Assembly (NCBI GenBank): GCA_027489295.1
Contig: JAIYAA010000117.1
Coordinates: 1-13,436 of the forward strand
Direction of reading: 5' to 3'
Length of the DNA stretch: 13,436 nucleotides
Origin: Sphingomonadales bacterium
Lineage (GTDB): Bacteria; Pseudomonadota; Alphaproteobacteria; Sphingomonadales; Sphingomonadaceae
Shown here: piece by piece, positions 1 through 6,718 of the stretch
Numbering within the stretch: position 1 is the stretch's first letter
Layout of the letters: each line of letters starts with the position of its first letter
The notes under the pieces: model-generated
The model's input: the letters and a program-made list of their open reading frames with translations, nothing else
Database searches by the model: none
What the model was told of the DNA's origin: nothing
Made by a program: the position numbers and the translations under genes

Positions 1-98
1 GCAGCTTCGACCATCGCGCCATCGACGGTGCCGACGGGGCCGAGATGATGAAGATCTTCAAGGAACTCGTCGAAGCCCCGATGGGCATGATCGCCTGA
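1..98 (+). CDS. pdhC: Dihydrolipoamide acetyltransferase (PDH E2), C-terminal fragment
   Basis: Partial gene entering from the left edge; the reading frame begins at base 3 and ends with TGA at 96-98. The visible 31 residues contain DHRAIDG, the catalytic His-x-x-x-Asp-Gly motif found near the C-terminus of 2-oxo acid dehydrogenase E2 acyltransferases. The tail that follows (KIFKELVEAP) is typical of the E2 C-terminus. E2 moves the acetyl group from lipoamide to CoA in the cytoplasmic pyruvate dehydrogenase complex. The lipoamide dehydrogenase (E3) gene lies about 0.7 kb downstream, which favours the pyruvate complex. The motif alone would also fit the 2-oxoglutarate or branched-chain E2, so the specific complex is inferred from context. 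Confidence 0.8.
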   Translation, partial: SFDHRAIDGADGAEMMKIFKELVEAPMGMIA

Positions 99-111
99 TC
101 GGAGCCGGGCG

Positions 112-345
112 GTGCGCGTGCTCGTCGAGCTTCTCCATATCGTCGCGGGGCTCCTCGCGGCGATGGTGATCGCGTCGCTCGCCGCCTGGTCGTACCGCCG
201 CGCCACGAACGACATCTGGCTGGTCGCCTATGTCGCCATGGTCGCGGTGGTGGTGATGGGCATCGGTCCGCTGCGCCGCGCCTATGCGGCGGACCATGCC
301 CGCACGCATGGCAACGAGGAGGCTCGCGATGATCGATCAGAATAG
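112..345 (+). CDS. Small two-helix membrane protein, hypothetical
   Basis: A 77-residue protein I do not recognise as a named family. The start is GTG at 112, preceded by GGAG at 101-104, and it begins only 13 bases after the E2 stop, so it looks co-transcribed. Two hydrophobic stretches at about residues 4-24 and 37-55 suggest two transmembrane helices, separated by a short basic loop (YRRATND). The C-terminal 20 residues are charged and hydrophilic. Its 3' end overlaps the first 17 bases of the thioesterase gene in another frame, which suggests translational coupling. Codon use in this frame looks like that of its neighbours. Its place between E2 and the thioesterase gives no firm functional clue. 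Confidence 0.6.
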   Translation: MRVLVELLHIVAGLLAAMVIASLAAWSYRRATNDIWLVAYVAMVAVVVMGIGPLRRAYAADHARTHGNEEARDDRSE

Positions 346-724
346 CGGCCCGCCCAATCGCCAGCCGGCGATCCGGGTGACGACGATGCCCGCGGATACC
401 AACCCCTATGGCGACATCTTCGGCGGCTGGCTGATGAGCCAGATGGACATGGCCGCCGGGCTTTTCGCATCGCGCTATGCGCGTGGCCGCGCGGTGACCG
501 TGGCGGTGGAGGGGATGAAGTTCCACTCTCCCGTAGCGGTCGGCGACGAAGTCTCGGTCTATGCCGAGCTGATCAAGGTCGGCCGCACCTCGATGACCAT
601 CGAGGTCCAGGCCTGGCGGCGCGGCCGGCACGTCGAGGAAAGCTGCCTGGTCACGCAGGCACAGTTCGTGTTCGTCGCGGTCGACGAACACAAGCGCCCG
701 CGGCCGGTGGAACAGATCGCTTGA
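329..724 (+). CDS. Acyl-CoA thioesterase, YciA-like hot-dog family
   Basis: A 131-residue protein matching small hot-dog fold acyl-CoA thioesterases of the YciA type, which hydrolyse acyl-CoA to free acid and CoA. The diagnostic segment is residues 25-40, NPYGDIFGGWLMSQMD, whose final Asp40 corresponds to the conserved acidic residue of the family. It is followed by VTVAVEGMKFHSPVAVGD, the usual second strand and turn. Length fits single-domain family members. I chose ATG 329 because GAGGAGG at 316-322 sits six bases upstream; the frame stays open upstream to an ATG at 284, but that start would have no such ribosome site. It overlaps the small membrane protein gene by 17 bases and probably belongs to the pdh transcript. 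Substrate chain length cannot be read from sequence. Confidence 0.88.
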   Translation: MIDQNSGPPNRQPAIRVTTMPADTNPYGDIFGGWLMSQMDMAAGLFASRYARGRAVTVAVEGMKFHSPVAVGDEVSVYAELIKVGRTSMTIEVQAWRRGRHVEESCLVTQAQFVFVAVDEHKRPRPVEQIA

Positions 725-785
725 TGCCCGCGCGGGACCACGGCGCGCGCTGCAAGTCGCCGGTTCCGCACTATTTTCTCCCCAG

Positions 786-808
786 CCCTCCCCTGAAAGC
801 GGGAAGGG
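786..808. repeat. C-rich short palindrome between thioesterase and lpd
   Basis: CCCTCCCC (786-793), a seven-base loop, then GGGAAGGG (801-808) forms an eight-pair stem with one mismatch. It lies directly before the lpd ribosome site in the 102-base gap. It has no T tract after it, so it is not a clear terminator. It resembles two other C-rich palindromes in this window at 6771-6790 and 8808-8830. The gap also holds a ten-base CCCGCGCGGG palindrome at 727-736, which may be chance at this GC content. Confidence 0.4.
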
Positions 809-826
809 AGCAGAAGGAAGCACACC

Positions 827-2224
827 TTGGCTGAATCCTACGACCTCATCGTTCTCGGCTCGGGCCCCGGCGGCTATGTCGCGGCGATCCGGGCGGCCCA
901 GCTGGGCCTGAAGACCGCCATCGTCGAGCGCGAGCTGCTCGGCGGCATCTGCCTCAACTGGGGCTGCATCCCGACCAAGGCGTTGCTGCGCTCGGCGGAA
1001 ATCTTTCACTATATGCAGCATGCCAAGGATTACGGCCTGATCGCCAACCAGATCAGCGCCGATCTGGACGCGGTGGTGAAGCGCTCGCGCGGCGTCGCCA
1101 AGCAGCTCAATCAGGGCGTCACGCACCTGATGAAAAAGAACAAGATCGCGGTGCACATGGGCACCGGCGTGCTCACCGCGAAGGGCAAGCTGACCGTCAC
1201 CGCGGCGGACGGCAAGAAGACCGATCTGGAAGCGAAGAACATCATCGTCGCGACCGGCGCCCGCGCGCGCGACCTGCCCTTCGCCAAGGCCGACGGCAAG
1301 CGCATCTGGACCTATCGCCACGCGATGACGCCGACCGAAATGCCGACCAAGCTGCTGGTCATCGGCTCGGGTGCGATCGGCGTGGAGTTCGCCAGCTTCT
1401 ACAACGACATGGGCGCCAAGGTGACGATCGTCGAGATGCTCGACCGGATGGTGCCGGTGGAAGACAAGGACGTCTCCGCCCACCTGGAGAAGGCGTTCAA
1501 GAAGCAGGGGATGACCATCCTCACCCAGACCGGCGTCGAGAAGCTCGACGTGACGGCGACCGGCGTCAAGGCGTCGATCAAGGGCAAGGACGGCAAGGTC
1601 ACCGTCGAGGAGTTCAGCCACGTCATCGTCGCGATCGGCATCGTGCCGAACACCGAGAATATCGGCCTCGAGACGCTGGGCGTGAAGACCGAGCGCGGCC
1701 ATATCGTGACCGACGGCGCCTGCCGCACCAATGTCGACGGGCTGTGGGCGATCGGCGACGTCACCGCGCCGCCCTGGCTCGCGCACAAGGCCAGCCATGA
1801 GGGCGTGATCGCCGTCGAGGCAATCAACGGCGGCCACCCGCATGCGATGGATCCGCGCAACATCCCGGGCTGCACCTATTGCCACCCGCAGATCGCCAGC
1901 GTCGGCCTGACCGAGGCCAAGGCCAAGGAAGCCGGCTACGAGGTGAAGGTGGGCAACTTCCCGTTCATCGGCAATGGCAAGGCAATCGCGCTGGGCGAGC
2001 CGGAAGGTTTCGTGAAGACGGTGTTCGACGCCAAGACCGGCGAGCTGCTCGGCGCGCACATGATCGGCGCGGAAGTGACCGAGATGATCCAGGGCTATAC
2101 GATCGGCAAGACCGGCGAGCTGACCGAGGCCGAGCTGATGGAAACGGTGTTCCCACACCCGACGATCAGCGAGACGATGCACGAGGCCGTGCTAGGCGCG
2201 TACGGCAAGGCGTTGCACATCTGA
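827..2224 (+). CDS. lpdA: Dihydrolipoamide dehydrogenase (E3)
   Basis: A 465-residue flavoprotein disulfide reductase that reoxidises dihydrolipoamide on E2 using NAD+, the E3 subunit of 2-oxo acid dehydrogenase complexes. Visible in order: the FAD-binding GSGPGG at residues 11-16; the redox disulfide Cys42/Cys47 in GGICLNWGCIPTKALL; the NAD-binding GSGAIG at 180-185; a second FAD motif, GLWAIGDV; and the C-terminal dimer-interface His-Glu pair H444/E449 in HPTISE. Length is normal and no key residue is missing. The start codon is TTG at 827, preceded by AGAAGGAAG at 812-820; no ATG start giving the complete N-terminal strand exists in frame. Linkage to the E2 gene suggests it serves pyruvate dehydrogenase, possibly shared with other complexes. 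Confidence 0.96.
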   Translation: MAESYDLIVLGSGPGGYVAAIRAAQLGLKTAIVERELLGGICLNWGCIPTKALLRSAEIFHYMQHAKDYGLIANQISADLDAVVKRSRGVAKQLNQGVTHLMKKNKIAVHMGTGVLTAKGKLTVTAADGKKTDLEAKNIIVATGARARDLPFAKADGKRIWTYRHAMTPTEMPTKLLVIGSGAIGVEFASFYNDMGAKVTIVEMLDRMVPVEDKDVSAHLEKAFKKQGMTILTQTGVEKLDVTATGVKASIKGKDGKVTVEEFSHVIVAIGIVPNTENIGLETLGVKTERGHIVTDGACRTNVDGLWAIGDVTAPPWLAHKASHEGVIAVEAINGGHPHAMDPRNIPGCTYCHPQIASVGLTEAKAKEAGYEVKVGNFPFIGNGKAIALGEPEGFVKTVFDAKTGELLGAHMIGAEVTEMIQGYTIGKTGELTEAELMETVFPHPTISETMHEAVLGAYGKALHI

Positions 2225-2257
2225 TCCGGCGGCGGTGCCGCCGAGCGCCGCCTTCCG

Positions 2258-2309
2258 CTGAAAACGAAGCTCCGGCCCGGGACGATTCCCGGGCCGGAGC
2301 CGTTTTCAG
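2258..2309. terminator. Bidirectional rho-independent terminator
   Basis: A near-perfect inverted repeat. Core stem GCTCCGGCCCGGGA (2269-2282), loop CGAT, TCCCGGGCCGGAGC (2287-2300). Outer arms CTGAAAACG (2258-2266) and CGTTTTCAG (2301-2309) extend the pairing apart from two unpaired A's at 2267-2268. The A run on one side and T run on the other give a U tract in either direction. It lies 33 bases after the lpd stop and 68 bases beyond the stop of the convergent lectin gene, so it can end both transcripts. Confidence 0.85.
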
Positions 2310-2377
2310 GGCGCACCTTCGTACATCCTGTCGTGCCGGGCGCGGGGGGAAGCTCGCACCCGGCCCGTGAACGTGGT

Positions 2378-3199
2378 TCAGGCGTCGGCCAGCGCCTGCT
2401 GCGACGAGCGCTGCAGCTCCAGGCCGATCGGCCCTTCGCCCTGATAGGTCATCGTTCCGTCGATTTCGGTGCCGTTGCCCGTCGTCTTGATCGCCACCAC
2501 GCCCTGGTTGGTGCGGCAGCCCAGCACCCAGGTGCCGCCCGGATGCCACGGCGCATCGTTGCCGCCCCACTGGTTCACCACGCTGTAGGTATTGGCCATC
2601 ACCAGCGTGCCGCGGAATCCGATCGGGCCTTCGCCCTGATAGGTCATGGTGCCCGCCAGCGTCTTGCCGCCGTCGCCGCTGCTGAGGTCGAGCGCCACCA
2701 CCGGCTGGTTGGGCCGGCAGCCGAGCACCCACTGGCCACCCGCATGCCACGGCGCATGGTCCCCGCCCCACTGATTCTGGGCGTTGAAGGCAACGCCGTC
2801 GGACACGGCACCCTTCACGCCGATCGGGCCCTCGCCCTGATAGGTCATCGTGCCGGTGAGCGTCGCGCCCTGGTCGTTCGAGTGCAGGTCGAAGGCGACC
2901 GGGTTCTGGCCGCCGCGCGCGCCCAGCAGGAACAGGCCCGCATCGTGCCATGGCGCGCTGCTGCCGCCCCACTGGTTCTCGACCCGGTAGCAGTTGGTCG
3001 TCACCAGCGTTGCGCGCACGCCGATCGGACCTTCGCCCTGGTAGGTCATCGTGCCGCTGAAGCTGTGCCCACCATCGCCGGACTGAATCTTCAGCGCGAT
3101 CGGCCGCTGGTCGGCGCGGTTGCCGATGTTGAAGATGCCGCCTTCATGCCAGGGCGCGCTGTTGCCACCCCATTGATTCTGGATCGCATAGACCGTCAT
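2378..3199 (-). CDS. Four-repeat OAA-type (OAAH/MBHA-like) mannose-binding lectin
   Basis: A 273-residue protein of four tandem beta-strand repeats of about 67 residues, starting near residues 2, 69, 136 and 203. Each carries NQWGG, then APWH, a conserved Arg, and GTMTYQGEGPIG. This is the signature of the Oscillatoria agardhii agglutinin family, which binds branched high-mannose glycans; Myxococcus hemagglutinin MBHA also has four repeats. Positions known to line the OAA sugar sites are kept: W10, R28, E56 and W77, R95, E123, with matching residues in repeats 3 and 4. The last repeat is two residues shorter. There is no signal peptide or membrane segment, so the product is probably cytosolic or released another way. 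ATG 3199 is preferred because GGAGAG lies five bases upstream and the first repeat starts there; the 23-residue extension to 3268 is unlike the repeats. It is divergent from the GT-C-like gene. The biological ligand is unknown. Confidence 0.93.
   Translation of the reverse strand: MTVYAIQNQWGGNSAPWHEGGIFNIGNRADQRPIALKIQSGDGGHSFSGTMTYQGEGPIGVRATLVTTNCYRVENQWGGSSAPWHDAGLFLLGARGGQNPVAFDLHSNDQGATLTGTMTYQGEGPIGVKGAVSDGVAFNAQNQWGGDHAPWHAGGQWVLGCRPNQPVVALDLSSGDGGKTLAGTMTYQGEGPIGFRGTLVMANTYSVVNQWGGNDAPWHPGGTWVLGCRTNQGVVAIKTTGNGTEIDGTMTYQGEGPIGLELQRSSQQALADA
2424..3050 (-). repeat. Tandem in-gene DNA repeats of the lectin
   Basis: Four near-identical stretches of about 30 bases, each starting CCGATCGG on the + strand at 2424, 2619, 2820 and 3021, mark the QGEGPIG end of each lectin repeat. 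The spacing is 195, 201 and 201 bases, that is 65, 67 and 67 codons. Conservation is high even at third codon positions in this block and much lower between blocks. This fits duplication of a coding module followed by divergence, or gene conversion of the sugar-site loop. Confidence 0.9.
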
Positions 3200-3569
3200 C
3201 GCATCTCTCCTGCATTTTTTTGGACGCGCCGCTCCCATTCGAAACGCCGCTTGGCGCATCGTTTGCAAACGACTGAAAACAGATCCAGCACAATGCTAAA
3301 CCTGTTCATATCGGTTGTTTTTATCGTTGGATGCCACCCCGCAGATACGACGACTCGTATCTACATCTTCATTCTACGCCAATTGGTCTCTACTGCAAGC
3401 ATATGAACCTCTACTTGCAAACAACTTTTCCCGCCGAGGCGCGGCGGCGCCACGATCGCCCACACGCCCGACGAACCGCCCCGGTGGCGCGAGGGCGCGC
3501 TGGCGTCGTACCGTTTTCGCTCCTAGACTCCCGGCACAAACCCTCTCTGCCGCGCAGGAAAGTTCCCGG
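3200..3569. promoter_or_regulatory. Divergent AT-rich regulatory region, lectin / GT-C-like gene
   Basis: A 370-base gap without a convincing gene. By hand count, 57 of 130 bases at 3291-3420 are G or C (44%), far below the flanking genes. It holds a perfect 12-base palindrome CGTTTGCAAACG (3260-3271), about 60 bases before the lectin start; an 8-base inverted repeat AGATACGA/TCGTATCT (3343-3350 and 3355-3362, loop CGAC); and a second TTGCAAAC at 3415-3422. Open frames inside it are short or lack ribosome sites. The remainder, 3430-3569, returns to high GC, and I see no clear + strand promoter there. Confidence 0.55.
3371..3398 (-). promoter_or_regulatory. Candidate sigma70-type promoter for the lectin gene
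   Basis: Read on the minus strand: TTGCAG (-35 like, 3393-3398), a 16-base spacer, then TAGAAT (-10 like, 3371-3376). It would give a leader of about 165 bases containing both palindromes at 3343-3362 and 3260-3271. Motif match only; closer start sites cannot be excluded. Confidence 0.3.
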
Positions 3570-5057
3570 ATGACCATGTATCGCTCGCGTTCCCAGGCCT
3601 TTGGCGGTGCGCCGCGTGGCCGGGGCGGGCGACCGCTGCAGCGGGTACCGATCGGCCCGCGTCGCAAGGCGGTGGCAGCGCTGGTGGCCGGTGGCTTGCT
3701 GGCGCTCCTCAGTCTCGTCTTCTTCTGGCCCGGCGTCGCCAGCTACGACAGCGTGGTGCAATATCAGCAGGTGCTGGGAGACAGTTTCGACGACTGGCAC
3801 CCGCCGGCGATGGCACGCCTCTGGGCGCTGGCAAATGCGGCCGGCTGGAGCGGCCAGGCGCCGATGTTCGTGCTGCAGATGCTGCTCTACTGGGCCGGCC
3901 TTACCCTGTTCGCCGGCGCGCTGGCACGGCGGCGGCAGGCGATCGCTGCGCTGGTGGTGCTGATGCTCGGCATCTGGCCGCCGCTACTCGGCTGGCAAAT
4001 CGCCGTGCTGAAGGACGGGCAGATGGCCGGCGCGCTGCTCGCGGCGGTGGGCGTGGCGAGCTGGTGGCGGCTCGATGGGCGGAGGCTGCCGCTTTGGGCC
4101 GCTGCGGCGGTGGTGGTGCTGCTCGGCTATGCGACGCTGGTCCGGTTCAACGCCGCCTTTGCCACGGTGCCGCTCGCCTTCGGGCTGCTCGGCGGGCTGC
4201 GCTGGGAGCGGCCACTGTTCCACGCCGTGCTGGTGCTGGCGACCACGGCGGCGGTGATCGGGGTCCTGACGCCGATCAACCAGCGCCTCCTCCAGGCCAA
4301 GCCGAGCGGGGTCGAACGCTCGCTGCCGCTGTTCGATCTGGCCGGTATCGTCCATCATGCCGGGCCGGATGCCGTGCCGCTGGTCCCCGCCCGGCTGTGG
4401 CGCCGCGCAGAGGCCAAGGGCTGCCTCACGCCGATCCTGTGGGACCCGATCGGGGACGAGCGCGCCTGCGGCTATATCGTCGACACGATGCAGCGCGCCG
4501 CGGCGGGGGCCAAGCTGCGCAACGCCTGGCTGCAGGGCATCGCCACGCATCCGCTGGCCTATGCCGAACACCGGATCGCGCATTGGAACAGCGAGATGCG
4601 GCTGTGGATGCCGGCGACCATGCCGGGCACCGGCCCGCTCGCCCGCTCCGAGCCCAACACGCTCGGCCTGGGCTCGCCCGACAAGCGGATCACCGGCTTT
4701 CAGAAGGCCGGCTACACGCTGGCGAGCAGCGCGGCCGGCGCGCCGATCCTGTGGTTCGCGCTGGCGCTGGGCGTGCTGTTCTGCAGCTGGCCCGCACGCG
4801 ACGGCGCCGGGGGCGTCGCCATCACGCTCGCGCTTTCCGCCATCGTCACCGAACTGGCCTTTGGTGTCGTCGGCGTCGCCTCGGACTATCGCTATCACTG
4901 CTGGGGGATGCTGGCCGCCGGGCTGGCGCTGCTCGCTGCCAGCGGCACGCGCATTTCGCCCCGCCGGGCCGCGATCGCCGCGATCGGCATCGCTGTGGTG
5001 GCGGTAGTGGTGGTCATCGCGCGGACCACGCTGCCGCCGGCCATGCCACCGCTCTGA
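3570..5057 (+). CDS. Polytopic membrane protein, GT-C glycosyltransferase-like
   Basis: A 495-residue integral membrane protein. A basic N-terminus of about 33 residues precedes helix 1 (about 34-54). Straight after it come PGVASYDS (Asp60), then DDWHPP at 74-79 and VLKD at 146-149, a pattern of acidic loop residues seen in GT-C membrane glycosyltransferases and related uncharacterised families. Several helices follow up to about residue 250, then a soluble stretch of about 130 residues and three or four C-terminal helices. Such enzymes move a sugar from a lipid-phosphate carrier on the periplasmic side; that role is inferred here, not shown. ATG 3570 is chosen because AGGAAAG lies at 3556-3562; the open frame reaches 3315, but those 85 extra residues are low-complexity and cross the AT-rich gap. 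It is divergent from the lectin and 66 bases before GH51. Confidence 0.72.
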   Translation: MTMYRSRSQAFGGAPRGRGGRPLQRVPIGPRRKAVAALVAGGLLALLSLVFFWPGVASYDSVVQYQQVLGDSFDDWHPPAMARLWALANAAGWSGQAPMFVLQMLLYWAGLTLFAGALARRRQAIAALVVLMLGIWPPLLGWQIAVLKDGQMAGALLAAVGVASWWRLDGRRLPLWAAAAVVVLLGYATLVRFNAAFATVPLAFGLLGGLRWERPLFHAVLVLATTAAVIGVLTPINQRLLQAKPSGVERSLPLFDLAGIVHHAGPDAVPLVPARLWRRAEAKGCLTPILWDPIGDERACGYIVDTMQRAAAGAKLRNAWLQGIATHPLAYAEHRIAHWNSEMRLWMPATMPGTGPLARSEPNTLGLGSPDKRITGFQKAGYTLASSAAGAPILWFALALGVLFCSWPARDGAGGVAITLALSAIVTELAFGVVGVASDYRYHCWGMLAAGLALLAASGTRISPRRAAIAAIGIAVVAVVVVIARTTLPPAMPPL

Positions 5058-5084
5058 ACATCGCATCTTTTGTCGGAGTACAAT
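5055..5084 (+). promoter_or_regulatory. Candidate promoter with overlapping operator-like site upstream of GH51
   Basis: TGAACA (5055-5060), an 18-base spacer, then TACAAT (5079-5084) resemble -35 and -10 boxes. The motif TTGTCGGAGTA (5070-5080) overlaps the -10, and with the next bases gives a TTGT-N6-ACAA dyad (5070-5083). It matches five of the six fixed positions of the FadR-type GntR consensus TNGTNNNACNA. Near-identical motifs occur at 10201-10211 and 7818-7828. The -35 overlaps the stop of the preceding gene, so GH51 could be transcribed on its own. Confidence 0.38.
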
Positions 5085-5098
5085 TCATGGCATTGATC

Positions 5099-5115
5099 CC
5101 CTGATAAAATCAGGG
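5099..5115 (+). promoter_or_regulatory. Leader hairpin overlapping the GH51 ribosome site
   Basis: CCCTGAT (5099-5105), loop AAA, ATCAGGG (5109-5115) is a perfect seven-pair stem. The Shine-Dalgarno GGGAGG is at 5113-5118, so the 3' arm covers its first three bases. The ATG follows at 5124. It may damp translation initiation; no regulator or ligand is evident. Confidence 0.4.
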
Positions 5116-5123
5116 AGGATTCC

Positions 5124-6698
5124 ATGCTTCGAAAGACACTGCTCGCCGGAGCGGCCCTGCTGCTCGCGCCCCTGCCGGCGCTGGCGCAGGACGTAACCGT
5201 CACGGTCGATGCCGCCAAGCCGGGCACGGTGATCGATCGCCACATCTTCGGCCAGTTCGCCGAGCATCTGGGCGCCGGCATCTATGGCGGCATCTGGGTC
5301 GGCAAGGAGTCGACCATCCCCAACACCCGCGGCATCCGCAAGGACGTCGTCGCCGCACTCCGGGCGATCAAGGTGCCGGTGGTGCGCTGGCCGGGCGGCT
5401 GCTTCGCCGACGAATATCACTGGCGGGACGGCATAGGGCCGCAGAACCAGCGCAAGAGCAGCGTCAACACCAACTGGGGTGGCGCGGGCGAGCCGAACAG
5501 CTTCGGCACCGACGAGTTCATGGACTTTGCCGACCAGGTCGGCGCCGAGGCCTATGTCTCGGTCAATGTCGGCTCGGGCACGGTGCAGGAAGCGGCCGAA
5601 TGGCTCGCCTACTTGACCGCCGATGCGTCCACCACGGCGGGCAAGGAGCGTGCGGCCAACGGCCATGTCGCGCCCTACAAGGTGAAGTGGCTGGGCCTCG
5701 GCAACGAGAGCTGGGGCTGCGGCGGATCGATGCGGCCCGATGCCTATATCGATCTGATGAAGCGCTTCGCCCGCTTCACCCACAATCTCGATCCCAAGCA
5801 GGGCGAGAAGGGCCCGGAGCCGATGCAGCGCATCGCGGTGGGCCCGAACGACGCCGACACCACCTATACCGAAGCGGTGATGGCCGCGTGGAAGGGGCAT
5901 GACTGGGCCTGGAACATCGAGGGCCTGTCGATGCACGCCTACACCACCGGCGGCTGGCCGCCCTCCTATCCCAGCGTCGGCTTCGACGAGACCGGCTATG
6001 CAAGGCTGGTCAAGGCCGCGCTGGCGATGGACGGGATGATCACCAAGCATTCGGCGATCATGGACAGGTACGATCCAGAGAAGAAGGTGCCGCTGGCGAT
6101 CGACGAATGGGGCGTGTGGCTGGCGCCGCTGCCGGGATCCAACCCTGGCTTCCTCTACCAGCAGAACTCGCTGCGCGACGCGATCATCGCCGCGCTGCAC
6201 TTCAACATCTTCGCGCGCCATGCCGATCGGGTACGGATGACCAATATCGCGCAGATGATCAACGTGCTCCAGGCGATGATCCTCACCGACAAGGAGAAGA
6301 TGGTCCTTACCCCAACCTACCACGTGTTCCGCATGTACGTGCCCTTCCAGGATGCGCAGGCGGTGCCGGTGTCGTTCGACGCGGGGACCTACACCCAGGG
6401 TGGCGTGACGATGCCGCGCGTCGACGCGATCGCGGCGCGGGGCAAGGACGGCAAGCTGTGGCTGGCGGTGACCAACCTCGATGCCGGCAAGCCGGCGCGG
6501 ATCGCGGTGAAGTTCGCCGGGCCTCAGGCCAAGAGCGCCAAGGGCGAGGTGCTCACCGCGGCGAAGGTCGATGCGGTCAACAGCTTCGAGGCACCCAATG
6601 TAGTGGCACCGAAGCCGATCAGCGGCAGCGTGGCCAAGGGCACCGTGACGCTGGAGTTGCCGGCGAAATCAGTCGCGGTGGTCGAGATCGGCGGGTAA
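5124..6698 (+). CDS. Alpha-L-arabinofuranosidase, GH51, exported
   Basis: A 524-residue glycoside hydrolase that releases terminal L-arabinofuranose from arabinan, arabinoxylan or arabino-oligosaccharides. A Sec signal peptide is visible at residues 1-21, with a hydrophobic core and ALA before Gln22, so it acts in the periplasm or outside. Clan A catalytic residues appear in their expected contexts: acid/base Glu195 in GLGNESWG and nucleophile Glu328 in AIDEWGVW. Other GH51 landmarks are FGQFAEHLG near the N-terminus, VRWPGGCFADEYHW and the later FNIFARHADRV. A C-terminal beta-rich domain follows from about residue 400. Length is typical. The ribosome site GGGAGG lies at 5113-5118. It faces the AraD1-type gene convergently and opens the pentose-use island. 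Many GH51 enzymes are cytosolic, so export is worth noting. Confidence 0.95.
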   Translation: MLRKTLLAGAALLLAPLPALAQDVTVTVDAAKPGTVIDRHIFGQFAEHLGAGIYGGIWVGKESTIPNTRGIRKDVVAALRAIKVPVVRWPGGCFADEYHWRDGIGPQNQRKSSVNTNWGGAGEPNSFGTDEFMDFADQVGAEAYVSVNVGSGTVQEAAEWLAYLTADASTTAGKERAANGHVAPYKVKWLGLGNESWGCGGSMRPDAYIDLMKRFARFTHNLDPKQGEKGPEPMQRIAVGPNDADTTYTEAVMAAWKGHDWAWNIEGLSMHAYTTGGWPPSYPSVGFDETGYARLVKAALAMDGMITKHSAIMDRYDPEKKVPLAIDEWGVWLAPLPGSNPGFLYQQNSLRDAIIAALHFNIFARHADRVRMTNIAQMINVLQAMILTDKEKMVLTPTYHVFRMYVPFQDAQAVPVSFDAGTYTQGGVTMPRVDAIAARGKDGKLWLAVTNLDAGKPARIAVKFAGPQAKSAKGEVLTAAKVDAVNSFEAPNVVAPKPISGSVAKGTVTLELPAKSVAVVEIGG

Positions 6699-6718
6699 TC
6701 AACTTCCCCACAATGAAC

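Noticed and set aside
2424..3050. Regular repeats resembling a CRISPR array
   Set aside because: Period is 195-201 bases and the repeats code in frame for the lectin module. Spacers are coding too, and no cas gene is present.
3200..3268. N-terminal extension of the lectin to an ATG at 3268
   Set aside because: The ATG at 3199 has a well-placed GGAGAG and begins the first repeat. The extra 23 residues are basic and contain the poly-A/T stretch typical of a leader.
2333..3406. Plus-strand open frame opposite the lectin
   Set aside because: Its apparent repeats are only the complement of the lectin coding repeats, and it runs into the AT-rich promoter region.
3315..3569. N-terminal extension of the GT-C-like protein by 85 residues
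   Set aside because: The extension is not hydrophobic, is Arg/Pro-rich, crosses the palindromic region and lacks a ribosome site, while ATG 3570 has one.
5085..6323. Long minus-strand open frame of 412 codons opposite GH51
   Set aside because: It is antisense to a gene with complete GH51 motifs, its translation is low-complexity and rich in His, Arg and Gly, and it has no convincing ribosome site. High GC readily opens such frames.
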